Numbered from the stretch's first letter, positions 1 through 9,470 are shown. The stretch: DNA of 20,546 bases from Tannerella sp. (GCA_031268395.1 JAIRXI010000136.1:1-20546), one strand, 5' to 3'. Notes: a model not told the origin generated them from the sequence alone. Numbers and translations are program-made.

Positions 1-268
1 ATTGCACAGAAAAACCATTTGTTTTTCAAAGAGCGAAACAGTACACGACAATGTTATCGGAATGTATATTGAAACCTTTTATTACAGAACGGGAACTTAT
101 GGTAATAATAATTTCAGCTAATTCATGACACTACCCGCATTTTTATATTTCGCAGGCATCTCCAAAACGGAAAATTTACCACTCAACATACGGTTCACAA
201 TATTTTGGCACAAAATTTGCCGTAGTTGTCGAAGCAATTATTATTTTTGCAGCAAAGAAACGTGCATA
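1..268. other. Intergenic region upstream of clpC
   Basis: No convincing coding region is visible here. The sequence is AT-rich compared with the genes. The right end (about 216-249) holds the candidate clpC promoter. The frame of clpC stays open back to an ATG at 125, but the extra 48 codons (rich in Phe, Cys and Tyr) do not resemble a Clp N-domain, so they are treated as noncoding. No CIRCE or CtsR-type heat-shock operator was recognised. Confidence 0.6.
216..249 (+). promoter_or_regulatory. Candidate Bacteroidetes-type promoter of clpC
   Basis: TATTTTTG at 242-249 matches the -7 consensus TAnnTTTG of the Bacteroidetes primary sigma factor. A TTTG lies at 216-219, 22 nt upstream, slightly longer than the usual 19-21 nt. 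Transcription would start near 256, giving a leader of only about 13 nt before the ATG at 269. No Shine-Dalgarno is present, as is normal in this phylum. Confidence 0.5.
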
Positions 269-2842
269 ATGGAAACTAACTATTCGAGAAAACTGATTGA
301 TGTGATTGAGTATAGCCGTGAAGAAGCGGCGCGATTGCGGAACAGTTATATTGGCCCCGAGCATTTGATGCTGGGCGTCATTCGCGACGGCGATTGCCAG
401 GCTGTCAGGCTGATGCAGGAACTGGACGTGAATGCGGGAGCGCTCAAGAAAGCCATTGAGTCGGACGTGCGCAACACGTCGGAAAAAGGGCAGGTGCCGC
501 TAAGCGAGATTCTTATCAGCAAGACGGCCGAGCGGGTACTGCGCATGAGTATGCTCGAATCGCGCCTTTTCAAAAGTGAATATACGGGCACCGAACATCT
601 GCTGCTGGCGCTGCTGAAGGAGGAGATGAACAATGTGGCACAATGGTTGAACAAAAAAGGAGTTACCTATACGATGACATACAACAAACTGTTAAGTGCA
701 AAAGGAATAGACTGTACGGAAATGGAAGAAATCCAGGCTGGATTTACCGACAACGACGACGATCCGGACGAGGACGAGTCCATGTTTCACAAGGAACCGG
801 CATACGGGGGCGCGGGGTCGGCACAGGCCAAACTGTCGAACGATACGCCGGTGCTGGACAACTTCGGCACGGACATGACAAAAGCGGCCGCAGACGGGAA
901 ACTGGACCCTATTGTCGGGCGGGAAAAGGAAATTCTGCGGCTGGCACAGATACTCAGCCGCCGGAAGAAAAACAATCCGGTGCTGATCGGCGAACCGGGC
1001 GTGGGAAAGTCTGCCATTGTGGAGGGGCTGGCCCTGCGTATTGTGCAGCGCAAAATCTCGCGAGTGCTGTTTGACAAACGGGTGATTAACCTGGACATGG
1101 CCTCCCTTGTCGCCGGGACGAAATATCGCGGACAGTTTGAGGAACGCATCAAGGCGGTTTTGAACGAACTGTCCAAAAATCCAAACATCATTCTGTTTAT
1201 CGACGAAATCCATACGATGGTAGGCGCCGGTTCGGCATCCGGCTCGATGGACGCAGCCAATATGCTTAAGCCGGCGCTGGCGCGGGGCGACTTGCAGTGT
1301 ATCGGTGCAACAACGCTGGACGAATACCGGAAAAGCATTGAGAAAGACGGTGCGCTGGAACGCCGTTTCCAGAAAGTGATTGTCGACCCGACTACGGCGG
1401 ACGAAACCCTGCAAATCCTGCACAATATCAAAGATCGCTATGAAGAACATCATAATATGATCTATACGGATGCGGCGCTGAAAGCATGTGTCAAATTGAC
1501 AGGACGGTATATCAGCGACCGGAATTTTCCCGACAAAGCCATCGACGCACTGGACGAATCCGGTTCGCGGGTTCATATCATGAATATCGTCGTACCTCGC
1601 TACGTGGAAGAACTGGAAGCAAAGATTGAGGCGATCAAGAAGGAAAAACTGGTGGCCGTAAAGGCACAGAATTTTGAAGTAGCGGCCAATTTCCGGGACA
1701 GAGAAAGGCAATACATCATCGAATTGGAACAAGCCAAGGCAAACTGGGAAAAAGAGATGCAGGCACATCGCGAAATCGTGGATGCCGACCAGGTGGCGGA
1801 AGTCGTTGCCATGATGTCGGGTATTCCCGTACAGCGGATTGTGCAGGCGGAGAATATCCGGCTGCGCGAAATGGCAGGGAGGCTCAAAGAAAAAATCATC
1901 GGACAGGATGAGGCGGTCGAAAGGATCGTGAGAGCCATCCAGCGGAATCGCGTAGGGCTGAAAGACCCGAACAAGCCGATCGGCACATTCATGTTCCTGG
2001 GCCCGACCGGCGTGGGGAAAACCCATCTGGCCAAAAAGATAGCGGAGATACTGTTTGACTCGGCCGATGCCCTGATACGCATTGATATGAGCGAATATCT
2101 GGAGAAGTTTGCCGTTTCCCGTTTGATCGGAGCGCCTCCAGGCTACGTGGGGTATGAAGAAGGCGGTCAACTGACAGAAAAGGTGCGCCGCAAACCCTAT
2201 TCCGTCGTCCTGCTGGACGAGATCGAAAAAGCGCATCCGGACGTGTTTAACCTGCTGTTGCAGGTGCTGGACGAAGGACGCCTGACAGACAGTCTGGGAC
2301 GCCAGATCGACTTTAAAAACACGATTTTGATCATGACTTCCAACATCGGAACGCGCCAGTTGAAAGACTTCGGCCGGGGGGTAGGATTTCACCTGCAAGC
2401 CGACGGAACAGACAGGGACTTTTCGCGCGGCATCATACGCAAAGCGCTGGAACGCAGATTCGCACCGGAATTTCTGAACCGTGTAGACGATATTGTCATG
2501 TTTGATCCGCTGGACAGGGACGTGATCCACAGAATCATTGAAATCGAACTGAATGAATTGTACCGGCGTGTCGAAGGGTTGGGCTATCGCCTCGAAATCA
2601 AGCCGGAAGCAAAGGAATACATTGCCTCAAAAGGCTATGACGTCCAGTTCGGCGCCCGTCCGCTGAAACGGGCCATCCAGAAATACCTCGAAGACGAAAT
2701 GGCAGAAATTATCCTTCGGGAATCGGTAGTGGAAGGCAGTCTGATTCAAATAGGCTATGACAGGGAAAAGGATAAAATGATAACTGAAATTCAGAAAGTT
2801 GAGAATTTCCAACTGCAGGAACTGGAAAACGGAGAACTTTGA
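269..2842 (+). CDS. clpC: ATP-dependent Clp protease ATPase subunit ClpC
   Basis: This is a cytoplasmic AAA+ unfoldase that feeds substrates to the ClpP peptidase and acts in protein quality control. The 857-residue product has the ClpC order: double Clp-N domain (about 1-145), D1 AAA+ module with Walker A GEPGVGKS at 241-248 and Walker B with D312/E313, a middle region with a UVR-like coiled coil (about 450-500), and D2 with GPTGVGKT at 578-585 and Walker B D650/E651. A ClpB-type long M-domain is absent, which favours ClpC. The start at 269 (METNYS) was chosen because Clp-N homology begins there and a promoter lies just upstream; an in-frame ATG at 125 would add 48 unlikely residues. The last 15-20 residues ([15 protein letters not shown]) look like a lineage-specific tail. 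A terminator follows at 2896-2926. Confidence 0.95.
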   Translation: METNYSRKLIDVIEYSREEAARLRNSYIGPEHLMLGVIRDGDCQAVRLMQELDVNAGALKKAIESDVRNTSEKGQVPLSEILISKTAERVLRMSMLESRLFKSEYTGTEHLLLALLKEEMNNVAQWLNKKGVTYTMTYNKLLSAKGIDCTEMEEIQAGFTDNDDDPDEDESMFHKEPAYGGAGSAQAKLSNDTPVLDNFGTDMTKAAADGKLDPIVGREKEILRLAQILSRRKKNNPVLIGEPGVGKSAIVEGLALRIVQRKISRVLFDKRVINLDMASLVAGTKYRGQFEERIKAVLNELSKNPNIILFIDEIHTMVGAGSASGSMDAANMLKPALARGDLQCIGATTLDEYRKSIEKDGALERRFQKVIVDPTTADETLQILHNIKDRYEEHHNMIYTDAALKACVKLTGRYISDRNFPDKAIDALDESGSRVHIMNIVVPRYVEELEAKIEAIKKEKLVAVKAQNFEVAANFRDRERQYIIELEQAKANWEKEMQAHREIVDADQVAEVVAMMSGIPVQRIVQAENIRLREMAGRLKEKIIGQDEAVERIVRAIQRNRVGLKDPNKPIGTFMFLGPTGVGKTHLAKKIAEILFDSADALIRIDMSEYLEKFAVSRLIGAPPGYVGYEEGGQLTEKVRRKPYSVVLLDEIEKAHPDVFNLLLQVLDEGRLTDSLGRQIDFKNTILIMTSNIGTRQLKDFGRGVGFHLQADGTDRDFSRGIIRKALERRFAPEFLNRVDDIVMFDPLDRDVIHRIIEIELNELYRRVEGLGYRLEIKPEAKEYIASKGYDVQFGARPLKRAIQKYLEDEMAEIILRESVVEGSLIQIGYDREKDKMITEIQKVENFQLQELENGEL

Positions 2843-2895
2843 AAAGTGGACAATTTGAAAATGTCTGTTCAAGTCTTTATAAATTGAAGTCAAAA

Positions 2896-2926
2896 TGTCA
2901 GGCCGTAACGGTCTGGCATTTTTTTT
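2896..2926 (+). terminator. Intrinsic terminator after clpC
   Basis: The arms 2896-2905 and 2909-2918 form a 10-bp stem with two G-U pairs, closing a TAA loop. A run of eight T follows at 2919-2926. It separates clpC from htpG, so the two chaperone genes are probably separate transcription units. Confidence 0.85.
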
Positions 2927-2977
2927 GCCGGAGAGGGAGCATAAAGTTTAATGGTTATATTGAGTAAAAACAATAAA

Positions 2978-5029
2978 ATGGAAACAAAAGGAACGATTGG
3001 GGTAACAAGCGAAAACATTTTCCCCGTAATAAAAAAATTCCTGTACAGCGATCACGAAATTTTTCTTCGCGAACTGCTGTCGAATGCGATGGATGCCACC
3101 CAGAAATTGAAAACGCTGGCTTCGGTGGGCGAGTTTAAAGGCGAATTGGGTGACCTGACCGTTCGGATCAAGGTAGACGGCAACAAGCTGATCATATCCG
3201 ACCGCGGAATCGGGATGACCGCGGAAGAAATCGACAGGTATATCAACCAGATTGCCTTCTCGGGAGCGGAAGAGTTCATGGAAAAATACAAAAACGACGT
3301 GGCGGCGATGATCGGCCATTTTGGCCTGGGATTCTATTCGTCGTTTATGGTTGCCGGCAAGGTGGAAATCGTCACCAGATCCTGCAGGGAAGGCGCCGTG
3401 CCGATGAAATGGAGCTGCGAAGGTACGCCGGCGTTTGAACTGGCCGAAACGGAAAAGGCCGACCGGGGCACGGACATTATCCTCCACATTGACGACGAAA
3501 ACAGGGAGTTTCTCGAAAAACAGCGGATAACATCGCTGCTGACCAAATACTGCCGATACCTGCCCGTCCCGATAGCCTTCGGGAAAAAACAGGAGTGGAA
3601 AGACGGAAAATATGTTGACACGGAGGAAGACCTTGTTATCAACGAAACGCTGCCAGCCTGGGTGCGCAAACCCGGAGAACTGAAAGAGGAAGACTACCTG
3701 GAATTTTATCGGGAACTGTATCCGATGAGCGACGAACCGCTGTTCTGGATTCACCTGAACGTGGATTATCCCTTCCATCTGACGGGGATCCTCTATTTCC
3801 CGCGTATCAAGAACAACCTTGACATTCACCGGAATAAAATACAGTTATACTGCAATCAGGTGTTTGTGACGGATTCGGTGGAAGGCATTGTTCCCGAATT
3901 TCTAACCCTGCTGCACGGCGTACTTGATTCGCCGGACATTCCCCTGAATGTCTCGCGTTCGTATCTCCAGAGCGACCAGAATGTAAAGAAAATATCAACG
4001 CATATCACCAAGAAAGTGGCCGACCGTCTGGAAGAAATTTTCAAGTCCGACCGTCCGCAATATGAAAAGAAATGGGACAGCCTGAAGCTGTTTATCCAGT
4101 ATGGCATGTTGAGCGAGGAGAAATTCTACGACCGCGCAGTCAAGTTTGCCCTGCTGAAGGATACGGATGGTACGTATTTCACGCTGGACGAATACCGGAA
4201 ACTGACCGGGGAAAACCAGACCGACCGGGAAGGCACGCTGGTCTACTTGTATACAACCAGCATGAACGACCAGTATAGCTATATCCAGGCGGCCAGGGAT
4301 AAAGGCTACAGTGTGCTGGTCATGGACGGACAGCTGGACGTGCATCTGATTGGCCAGCTGGAGCAAAAACAGGAAAAGACTCGTTTCGTCAGGGTCGACG
4401 GCGACACGATCGACAAACTGATACGGAAAGCCGACAGTCAGACGGTTCAACTGACAGGGGAACAGCAAACAGCCCTGCAGGAAATCTTCAGGAGCCAGTT
4501 CCCGGCCATCGAAAAGACGGAATTTAATGTCGCCTTCGAAGCGCAGGGAGCGCAGGCCAATCCGGTCATGCTGACGCAAAGCGAATACATGCGCCGGATG
4601 CGCGACATGTCGTCCATGCAACCGGGCATGTCCTTCTACGGAGATATTCCGGACAGTTACAGCCTGGTACTGAATACCGATCATCCGCTGGTGAAAAATG
4701 TGCTGGCAGACGAAGAAAAAGCCTGCGCGGAGCAACTGCAGCCGATTCTTGCCGATATGAAAGGCTGGGAAGCGCGTCAGTCCGACCTGCGTGAAACGCA
4801 GAACAAAAAGAAGCCGGACGAAATCACGCCGGCTGAAAAGGACGACATGACGGAGACCAGCAAAAAACTGGACGAACTGCGCGAACAGCGCAATACGATT
4901 CTATCCGGATATGCTACCGGGAATCCCGTTGTCGGCCAGTTGATTGATCTGGCTCTGCTGGGCAACGGCCTCCTGAAAGGCGAGTCGCTGAGCCGTTTTA
5001 TCCGGCGAAGTGTCGAACTGATCCAATAA
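2978..5029 (+). CDS. htpG: Molecular chaperone HtpG (Hsp90 family)
   Basis: This is the bacterial Hsp90, a cytoplasmic dimeric ATP-dependent chaperone. The 683-residue product shows the GHKL ATP site: N-box with E32, N36 and D39 (ELLSNAMDAT), DRGIGMT at 75-81, GHFGLGFYSSF at 113-123, and GTDIILH further on. Middle and C-terminal dimerisation regions follow, including a charged stretch near residue 610-640. The length fits Bacteroides HtpG (about 680). The start at 2978 (METKGTIGV) aligns with the usual HtpG N-terminus; an upstream in-frame ATG at 2951 would add nine residues. A TATATTG around 2956-2962 is only a partial -7 match, so the promoter is uncertain. The gene converges with the acyl-CoA dehydrogenase gene, with a hairpin between them. 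Confidence 0.96.
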   Translation: METKGTIGVTSENIFPVIKKFLYSDHEIFLRELLSNAMDATQKLKTLASVGEFKGELGDLTVRIKVDGNKLIISDRGIGMTAEEIDRYINQIAFSGAEEFMEKYKNDVAAMIGHFGLGFYSSFMVAGKVEIVTRSCREGAVPMKWSCEGTPAFELAETEKADRGTDIILHIDDENREFLEKQRITSLLTKYCRYLPVPIAFGKKQEWKDGKYVDTEEDLVINETLPAWVRKPGELKEEDYLEFYRELYPMSDEPLFWIHLNVDYPFHLTGILYFPRIKNNLDIHRNKIQLYCNQVFVTDSVEGIVPEFLTLLHGVLDSPDIPLNVSRSYLQSDQNVKKISTHITKKVADRLEEIFKSDRPQYEKKWDSLKLFIQYGMLSEEKFYDRAVKFALLKDTDGTYFTLDEYRKLTGENQTDREGTLVYLYTTSMNDQYSYIQAARDKGYSVLVMDGQLDVHLIGQLEQKQEKTRFVRVDGDTIDKLIRKADSQTVQLTGEQQTALQEIFRSQFPAIEKTEFNVAFEAQGAQANPVMLTQSEYMRRMRDMSSMQPGMSFYGDIPDSYSLVLNTDHPLVKNVLADEEKACAEQLQPILADMKGWEARQSDLRETQNKKKPDEITPAEKDDMTETSKKLDELREQRNTILSGYATGNPVVGQLIDLALLGNGLLKGESLSRFIRRSVELIQ

Positions 5030-5039
5030 AAGAATGGGA

Positions 5040-5088
5040 AATGGAAAGTGGAGAATGTACGCGTTATTTCGCATTCTCCATTTCCATT
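5040..5088. terminator. Long hairpin between convergent htpG and acyl-CoA dehydrogenase genes
   Basis: The arm at 5040-5057 is complementary to 5072-5088 apart from one unpaired G, with a 14-nt loop. It sits between the htpG stop (5029) and the stop of the minus-strand gene (5094). Only short T runs flank it (TTTT on each side), so it may be a bidirectional terminator or an mRNA 3' end stabiliser. Confidence 0.6.
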
Positions 5089-5093
5089 CAACT

Positions 5094-6797
5094 TCAGGTT
5101 TTGTAATGCGCCAGACTTTCGCGATCAAAATTCGTGATGTACGCGCAGTTTTTTTCGATTTCGGCCTGCCCGTAACGGATGTAAACCTCGGCCGAATGGC
5201 GGAAACGGCCGTCCCTGCCAGCATCCTGCAGGAGGAGGTGTCCCATCACGCAGTGTGCGGCAGATTCTACCAGACGGCGCGCCTGAAAATCAATATATTC
5301 GCCGTCTTTTGTTCCCGTGACAAGCGATACAAGCATTTCGTAGCGGGCGGTCATGTCAACCAGTTTCCGTTTCAGCGGCTCCAGTTCCGGCCTGCAGTCG
5401 AGTGCCTCGTATGCGCGGATTTGATTCAGGTAGGTGCCGGTCGTGACGTGTCGGATGGCGGCTACGACCTGCAACTGCGTTGTTCCTTCGTAGATGTTTG
5501 TGATGCGGGCGTCACGGTAGAGGCGTTCACAGGTGTAGTCCTTCATAAATCCCGAACCGCCATGTATCTGAATGGCGTCATACGCATTCTGGTTGGCATA
5601 TTCGGTTGCCATTCCTTTTCCCATTGGCGTGAAGGCATCGGCCAGCCGGACGTACTGTTTCATCTCTTGACGTTCGTCCGGCTCCAGTTTGCGCTCTCTT
5701 GAGATGTCTTCGAGGGCTTTGTAAATGTCTACGAAACGGGCGGTTTCGTAAAGCATGGCGCGCGAGGCGTCCGTTTTGGCACGCATCAGCGCTACCATTT
5801 CATAGACGGCCGGAAATTCAATAATCGCCTTACCGAACTGCCGGCGTTCCCGTGCATACGCATACCCTTCCCGGCAGGCGGCGTCACACAGTCCCACGGC
5901 CTGTGCCATGATACCCAGCCGCGCGCCGTTCATCAGCGCCATCACGTATTTGATAAGGCCCAGCCTGCGTTCGCCGCAAAGTTCGGCACGGGCGTTCCGG
6001 AAAACCAGTTCGCACGTAGGCGATCCTTTGATGCCCAGTTTATTTTCGATGCGACGGACGTTTACGCCGCCATCGCGTCTGTCGTAGACGAACATGGAAA
6101 GGCCGCGTCCGTCTTTTGTGCCTTCTTCCGAACGGGCAAGTACAAGGTGGATATCGGAATCGCCGTTGGTGATGAAGCGCTTGACGCCATTTAGATACCA
6201 GCAACTGTCCGTTTCGTTGAAGGTGGCTTTCAACATGACCGACTGCAGGTCTGATCCGGCGTCCGGCTCCGTCAGGTCCATCGACATGGTTTCGCCGGCG
6301 CAGATGCGGGGCAGGAAACGCTGGCGCTGGTCGTCGCTGCCAAATTCGTACAGTGTCTCGGCGCAGTCCTGCAGCCCCCAGAGATTCTCAAAGCTGGCAT
6401 CGGCGCTTGATACCATGTCGGCTGCCATGATATAGGGTACGACAGGGAAGTTCAGCCCACCGTATCTCCGGGGAATGGCGACGCCCATCAGACCAGCCTT
6501 GCGGACGGCATCCAGATTGACTTGTGTCCCGGAGGCATACGCAACGCGTCCATTATGAACCGTCGGGCCTTCGCAGTCTACGCCTTCCGCATTGGGAGCG
6601 ATGATTTCGGCGCAGATTTCACCGACGATTTCCAGCACTTTTTCGTAGCTGTCCATGGCGTCGTCGAAGTCGACCGGTGCATAATCGTAGACATCTCTGT
6701 CGGCAAAGTTGCGCTCTTTCAACGCCACAATCCGTTTCATCAAAGGATGATGAAGGTGATGTTTATATACATCCGTATCTAAAAAATAGTTTGCCAT
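5094..6797 (-). CDS. Acyl-CoA dehydrogenase (long form with extra C-terminal domain)
   Basis: This flavoenzyme oxidises an acyl-CoA at the alpha-beta carbons and passes electrons to ETF; the encoded EtfBA just upstream is its likely partner. The 567-residue product is longer than the usual ~380. It has an N-terminal extension, an N-terminal helical domain, the beta domain with MDLTEPDAGSD and WYLNGVKRFITNGD signatures, and the helical domain with RRQFGKAI and IHGGSGFMKDY. The likely catalytic base is E437 in IYEGTTQLQ. About 100 extra C-terminal residues resemble the C-terminal domain of FadE-type dehydrogenases. Substrate chain length cannot be read from the sequence. The start ATG follows a possible own promoter at 6819-6850. 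The gap to etfA (363 nt) holds a short ORF. Confidence 0.9.
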   Translation of the reverse strand: MANYFLDTDVYKHHLHHPLMKRIVALKERNFADRDVYDYAPVDFDDAMDSYEKVLEIVGEICAEIIAPNAEGVDCEGPTVHNGRVAYASGTQVNLDAVRKAGLMGVAIPRRYGGLNFPVVPYIMAADMVSSADASFENLWGLQDCAETLYEFGSDDQRQRFLPRICAGETMSMDLTEPDAGSDLQSVMLKATFNETDSCWYLNGVKRFITNGDSDIHLVLARSEEGTKDGRGLSMFVYDRRDGGVNVRRIENKLGIKGSPTCELVFRNARAELCGERRLGLIKYVMALMNGARLGIMAQAVGLCDAACREGYAYARERRQFGKAIIEFPAVYEMVALMRAKTDASRAMLYETARFVDIYKALEDISRERKLEPDERQEMKQYVRLADAFTPMGKGMATEYANQNAYDAIQIHGGSGFMKDYTCERLYRDARITNIYEGTTQLQVVAAIRHVTTGTYLNQIRAYEALDCRPELEPLKRKLVDMTARYEMLVSLVTGTKDGEYIDFQARRLVESAAHCVMGHLLLQDAGRDGRFRHSAEVYIRYGQAEIEKNCAYITNFDRESLAHYKT

Positions 6798-7110
6798 AAT
6801 TGATTGTTTTTCTAATTTGTAACATACTTGTATTCTTCGTCAGTTCAAAAACAGGATTTCCGGTTTTTCGTACACGACCCGGAACGAACAGGTTTTCATT
6901 CTTTCCGAAACGCAGGATATCCTCATCCATCAGAGGTTTCAGGCGGGGGCTTATAGAATGGAAAAAGTCGGTAACAGTAGCGTCGGATCTGGTTTTGAAT
7001 ACGACGAGCCGTCGCGAATGATGCCCTTTCGCATTGAGCAAGTCGTTGAGCACAGAAACACAACTGCCTGTGCCACGCAAATCCGTAGATGTAATATGAA
7101 ATATGTTCAT
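6763..7110 (-). pseudogene. Short ORF resembling the N-terminus of a glycosyltransferase, possibly a gene remnant
   Basis: The 115-codon ORF starts 50 nt after etfA and overruns the start of the acyl-CoA dehydrogenase gene by 35 nt. Its first ~45 residues (MNIFHITSTDLRGTG, then GHHSRRLVVFKTRSD) recall the N-terminal Rossmann strand and first helix of family 4-like glycosyltransferases, where MNILHINTTDLRGG-like starts are common. The rest has no recognisable glycosyltransferase core, no sugar-nucleotide site and ends in low-complexity sequence. I read it as a 5' remnant of a lost gene, or possibly an intact small protein gene of unknown role. The similarity is judged by eye only. Confidence 0.35.
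6819..6850 (-). promoter_or_regulatory. Possible internal promoter for the acyl-CoA dehydrogenase gene
   Basis: On the minus strand TTTTG (6850-6846) is followed after 19 nt by TATGTTAC (6826-6819). The spacing suits a Bacteroidetes promoter, but the -7 box differs from TAnnTTTG at two positions. It would give a leader of about 15 nt. Confidence 0.3.
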
Positions 7111-7160
7111 TTCTCAACTTTTACGTTCGATATCCGACCGTCCACTCTCCAGCTGCTTTT

Positions 7161-8180
7161 CTACTTCGTATTCTTCCTGTAATACTTGATCATCCTGGGG
7201 ATTACCTCCTCGACCGTACCGGTAATCACATAATCGGCAATCGCATTGATAGGTGCATTCGGGTCGCTGTTGACGGAGATAATGATGGAACTCTCCTGCA
7301 TCCCTGCAATGTGCTGGATCTGTCCGGAGATACCGCAGGCGATGTAGAGTTTCGGACGGACGGTAAGCCCGGTCTGTCCGATTTGGCGTTCGTGTTCCGT
7401 AAAGCCGGCGTCCACGGCGGCACGCGAGCCGCCAACTTCGGCGCCGATCACCGCCGCCAGGTCATGCAACAACTGGAAATTTTCTTTCGACCCTACGCCG
7501 TAGCCTCCCGACACAATAATGGATGCTCCCTTGATATTTGTCCGGCTCTTTTCCATCTGGCGGTCGATGACGTGTACCGCGAAATCCGTATCGCTGACGT
7601 AATCATTGACGTTGTGCCGTTTTATTTCGCCCGTGAAGTCCGGCCGCAGGAGTTCCTTTTTCATTACTCCTTCACGAACGGTCGCCATCTGCGGCCGGCA
7701 GTCCGGATTGACAATCGTCGCCACGATGTTTCCGCCGAACGCCGGACGGATCTGATACAGCAGGTTCTTATATACTTTGCCTTCCCTTTTCTCCTCATGG
7801 TCGCCGATTTCAAGCGATGTACAGTCGGCTGTCAGGCCGCTTCCCAGTGCGGATGAAACGCGGGGGCCGAGGTCGCGCCCAATACTGGTGGCTCCCATCA
7901 GAACAATCTGGGGTTTTTCCTCGCCAAACAATTTTACCAGAATGGCCGTGTACGGCATTGAGGTGCAGGGCGCCAGGCGAGTGTCGTCAAACACGTGAAG
8001 CACGTCCGCGCCATAGGGAAATACCTGTGCGGCGACGTCCTCCAGTTTGTGCCCGATGGCTACTGCTTCCATCCGGCAATCCAGCTCGGTTGCCAGCGCA
8101 CGTCCCTTGGTGAGCAGTTCAAAACTGACATCGGCGACAATGCCGTCTTCTATTTCACAATATACAAACAAGTTATTCAT
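7161..8180 (-). CDS. etfA: Electron transfer flavoprotein alpha subunit
   Basis: EtfA binds FAD and, with EtfB, accepts electrons from acyl-CoA dehydrogenases. The 339-residue product has an N-terminal Rossmann-like domain and the typical C-terminal FAD domain from about residue 225. The FAD signature runs from GGSRAAVDAG at 250-259 through GQTGLTVRP, IACGISGQIQH and SVNSDPNAPI to about 311. The start is 18 nt after the etfB stop, so the two are cotranscribed and probably translationally linked. The acyl-CoA dehydrogenase gene downstream is the expected electron donor. Confidence 0.95.
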   Translation of the reverse strand: MNNLFVYCEIEDGIVADVSFELLTKGRALATELDCRMEAVAIGHKLEDVAAQVFPYGADVLHVFDDTRLAPCTSMPYTAILVKLFGEEKPQIVLMGATSIGRDLGPRVSSALGSGLTADCTSLEIGDHEEKREGKVYKNLLYQIRPAFGGNIVATIVNPDCRPQMATVREGVMKKELLRPDFTGEIKRHNVNDYVSDTDFAVHVIDRQMEKSRTNIKGASIIVSGGYGVGSKENFQLLHDLAAVIGAEVGGSRAAVDAGFTEHERQIGQTGLTVRPKLYIACGISGQIQHIAGMQESSIIISVNSDPNAPINAIADYVITGTVEEVIPRMIKYYRKNTK

Positions 8181-8198
8181 TTCTCTTTTTCTGTCTTC

Positions 8199-9071
8199 TT
8201 ACCCGATGGTATGGTTCGTAATCAGTTCCTTCATCAATTCGTCGATGGCGTCGTCGCTCGGGGCGAGGGATCTGCTTTCCTTGGTCTGGAAAACCACATT
8301 CTCTATCTTCTTCACTTTCGTGGGAGAACCGGACAAGCCGCACTGCGCGACATCAGCACCGACATCGGCAACACTCCATTCCTGCAGATTCAGGTACGGG
8401 CGACTGTCGTACAGCGACGTACAGGTCGCCGCCGCATCCTGCCGTTCGGTTGTCGTCCGGGCATGTTTGTATTTCTGGACGGATTTTGCGTTACGCGGGC
8501 GGCAGTCCGGAGCGCTTCCGTTCACGGTCACTACCAGCGGGAGACTCGTTTCGACGGTTTCCACTCCCCGTTCCAGCCGGCGTTTGACGGTAATCCTGCC
8601 GTTTTCCACCCGTTGGATCTCTTCGGCATACGTCACCTGATTCAGTCCCAGCTTCTCGGCCACCTGCGGACCTACCTGCGCCGTATCGCCGTCGATAGCC
8701 TGTCGGCCACAGATAATCAGGTCGCAGCCTTTGATTTTGCGGATGGCCATAGCCAGAGCGTAGGAAGTTGCCAGCGTGTCGGCGCCGGCAAAGGCGCGGT
8801 CGGTCAGCAGATAGCCTCCGTCGGCGCCACGGTACAAGCCTTCGCGGATGATTTCGGCCGCGCGTCCGGGGCCCATGGTCAATAGCGTGACCGTTGTGCC
8901 GGGATACGCATCTTTCAGGCGCAACGCCTGTTCGAGCGCGTTCAGATCTTCCGGGTTGAAAATGGCCGGAAGCGCCGCACGGTTGACCGTCCCATCCGCC
9001 TTCATCGCGTCCTTGCTCACGTTTCGTGTGTCCGGCACCTGTTTCGCTAATACAATAATATTTAAACTCAT
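8199..9071 (-). CDS. etfB: Electron transfer flavoprotein beta subunit
   Basis: EtfB pairs with EtfA and binds AMP, or a second FAD in bifurcating ETFs. The 290-residue product starts MSLNIIVLAKQVPDT, contains NPEDLNALEQALRL, and has GRQAIDGDTAQVGP in the nucleotide-binding region. That last signature resembles the EtfB of clostridial butyryl-CoA dehydrogenase/ETF complexes, which carry out flavin-based electron bifurcation. The subunit is somewhat longer than the common 250-265 residues, with an extended C-terminus after the VNGSAPDCRPRN segment. It is the first gene of the etfB-etfA-dehydrogenase unit, with a consensus -7 box at 9112-9119. Whether this ETF bifurcates is inference. Confidence 0.93.
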   Translation of the reverse strand: MSLNIIVLAKQVPDTRNVSKDAMKADGTVNRAALPAIFNPEDLNALEQALRLKDAYPGTTVTLLTMGPGRAAEIIREGLYRGADGGYLLTDRAFAGADTLATSYALAMAIRKIKGCDLIICGRQAIDGDTAQVGPQVAEKLGLNQVTYAEEIQRVENGRITVKRRLERGVETVETSLPLVVTVNGSAPDCRPRNAKSVQKYKHARTTTERQDAAATCTSLYDSRPYLNLQEWSVADVGADVAQCGLSGSPTKVKKIENVVFQTKESRSLAPSDDAIDELMKELITNHTIG

Positions 9072-9111
9072 ATATAGTGATATTAGGAATTATGCATTCA
9101 AAAACTGCGTG

Positions 9112-9119
9112 CAAAAGTA
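9112..9119 (-). promoter_or_regulatory. -7 box of the etfBA promoter
   Basis: Read on the minus strand the sequence is TACTTTTG, an exact TAnnTTTG match, 41 nt before the etfB ATG. No good TTTG is found at the -33 position, so the -33 half is weak. Start of transcription would be near 9105. Confidence 0.6.
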
Positions 9120-9120
9120 A

Positions 9121-9357
9121 TCAAAAATTCCAATAGATTGAACCGCTCCGGGATAAAATCTCTCTGCGGGAACGGCTGCATCCCGGGTCCGGAAGCTTTC
9201 CCGGCATTAGCCTGGCGGTATTGCTCCGGGGATGTATTCCAGCTGCATTACGCTGGCTCCTGACGGAACCAACGGCCTGTTTCTCCGGCGTATGCGGCGG
9301 GACTTCACCGGGACATCCTGTACGCTTCGGGCAAATGAACCTCATTTCCACCTCCTT
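9121..9357. other. GC-rich region of unknown content between the etfB promoter and the repeat element
   Basis: About 240 nt without a recognisable gene. A minus-strand reading frame of 76 codons covers it, but its Arg/Pro/Ser-rich product matches nothing I know and has no supporting signals. It directly adjoins the dispersed repeat and could be part of it; the second copy leaves the window before this part could be compared. Confidence 0.4.
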
Positions 9358-9470
9358 TTAATAACAAAACAACCTCAGTAGCAGCAGGAATGAACCCTCC
9401 GGCAAAACCTCATTATCTTATTCTTTGTAACCGTACGGAATAAGGAGGATTACTTATTCTGAATCATTGC

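Noticed and set aside
1..268. CIRCE or CtsR heat-shock operator before clpC
   Set aside because: No TTAGCACTC-N9-GAGTGCTAA or CtsR heptad pair is present. A loose GGCA...TGCC symmetry near 207-221 is too weak to call.
692..2530. 612-codon open frame antisense to clpC
   Set aside because: It lies wholly opposite a clear, full-length ClpC. Its product is Phe/His/Gln/Arg-rich with no recognisable domain, as expected for the shadow of a long gene.
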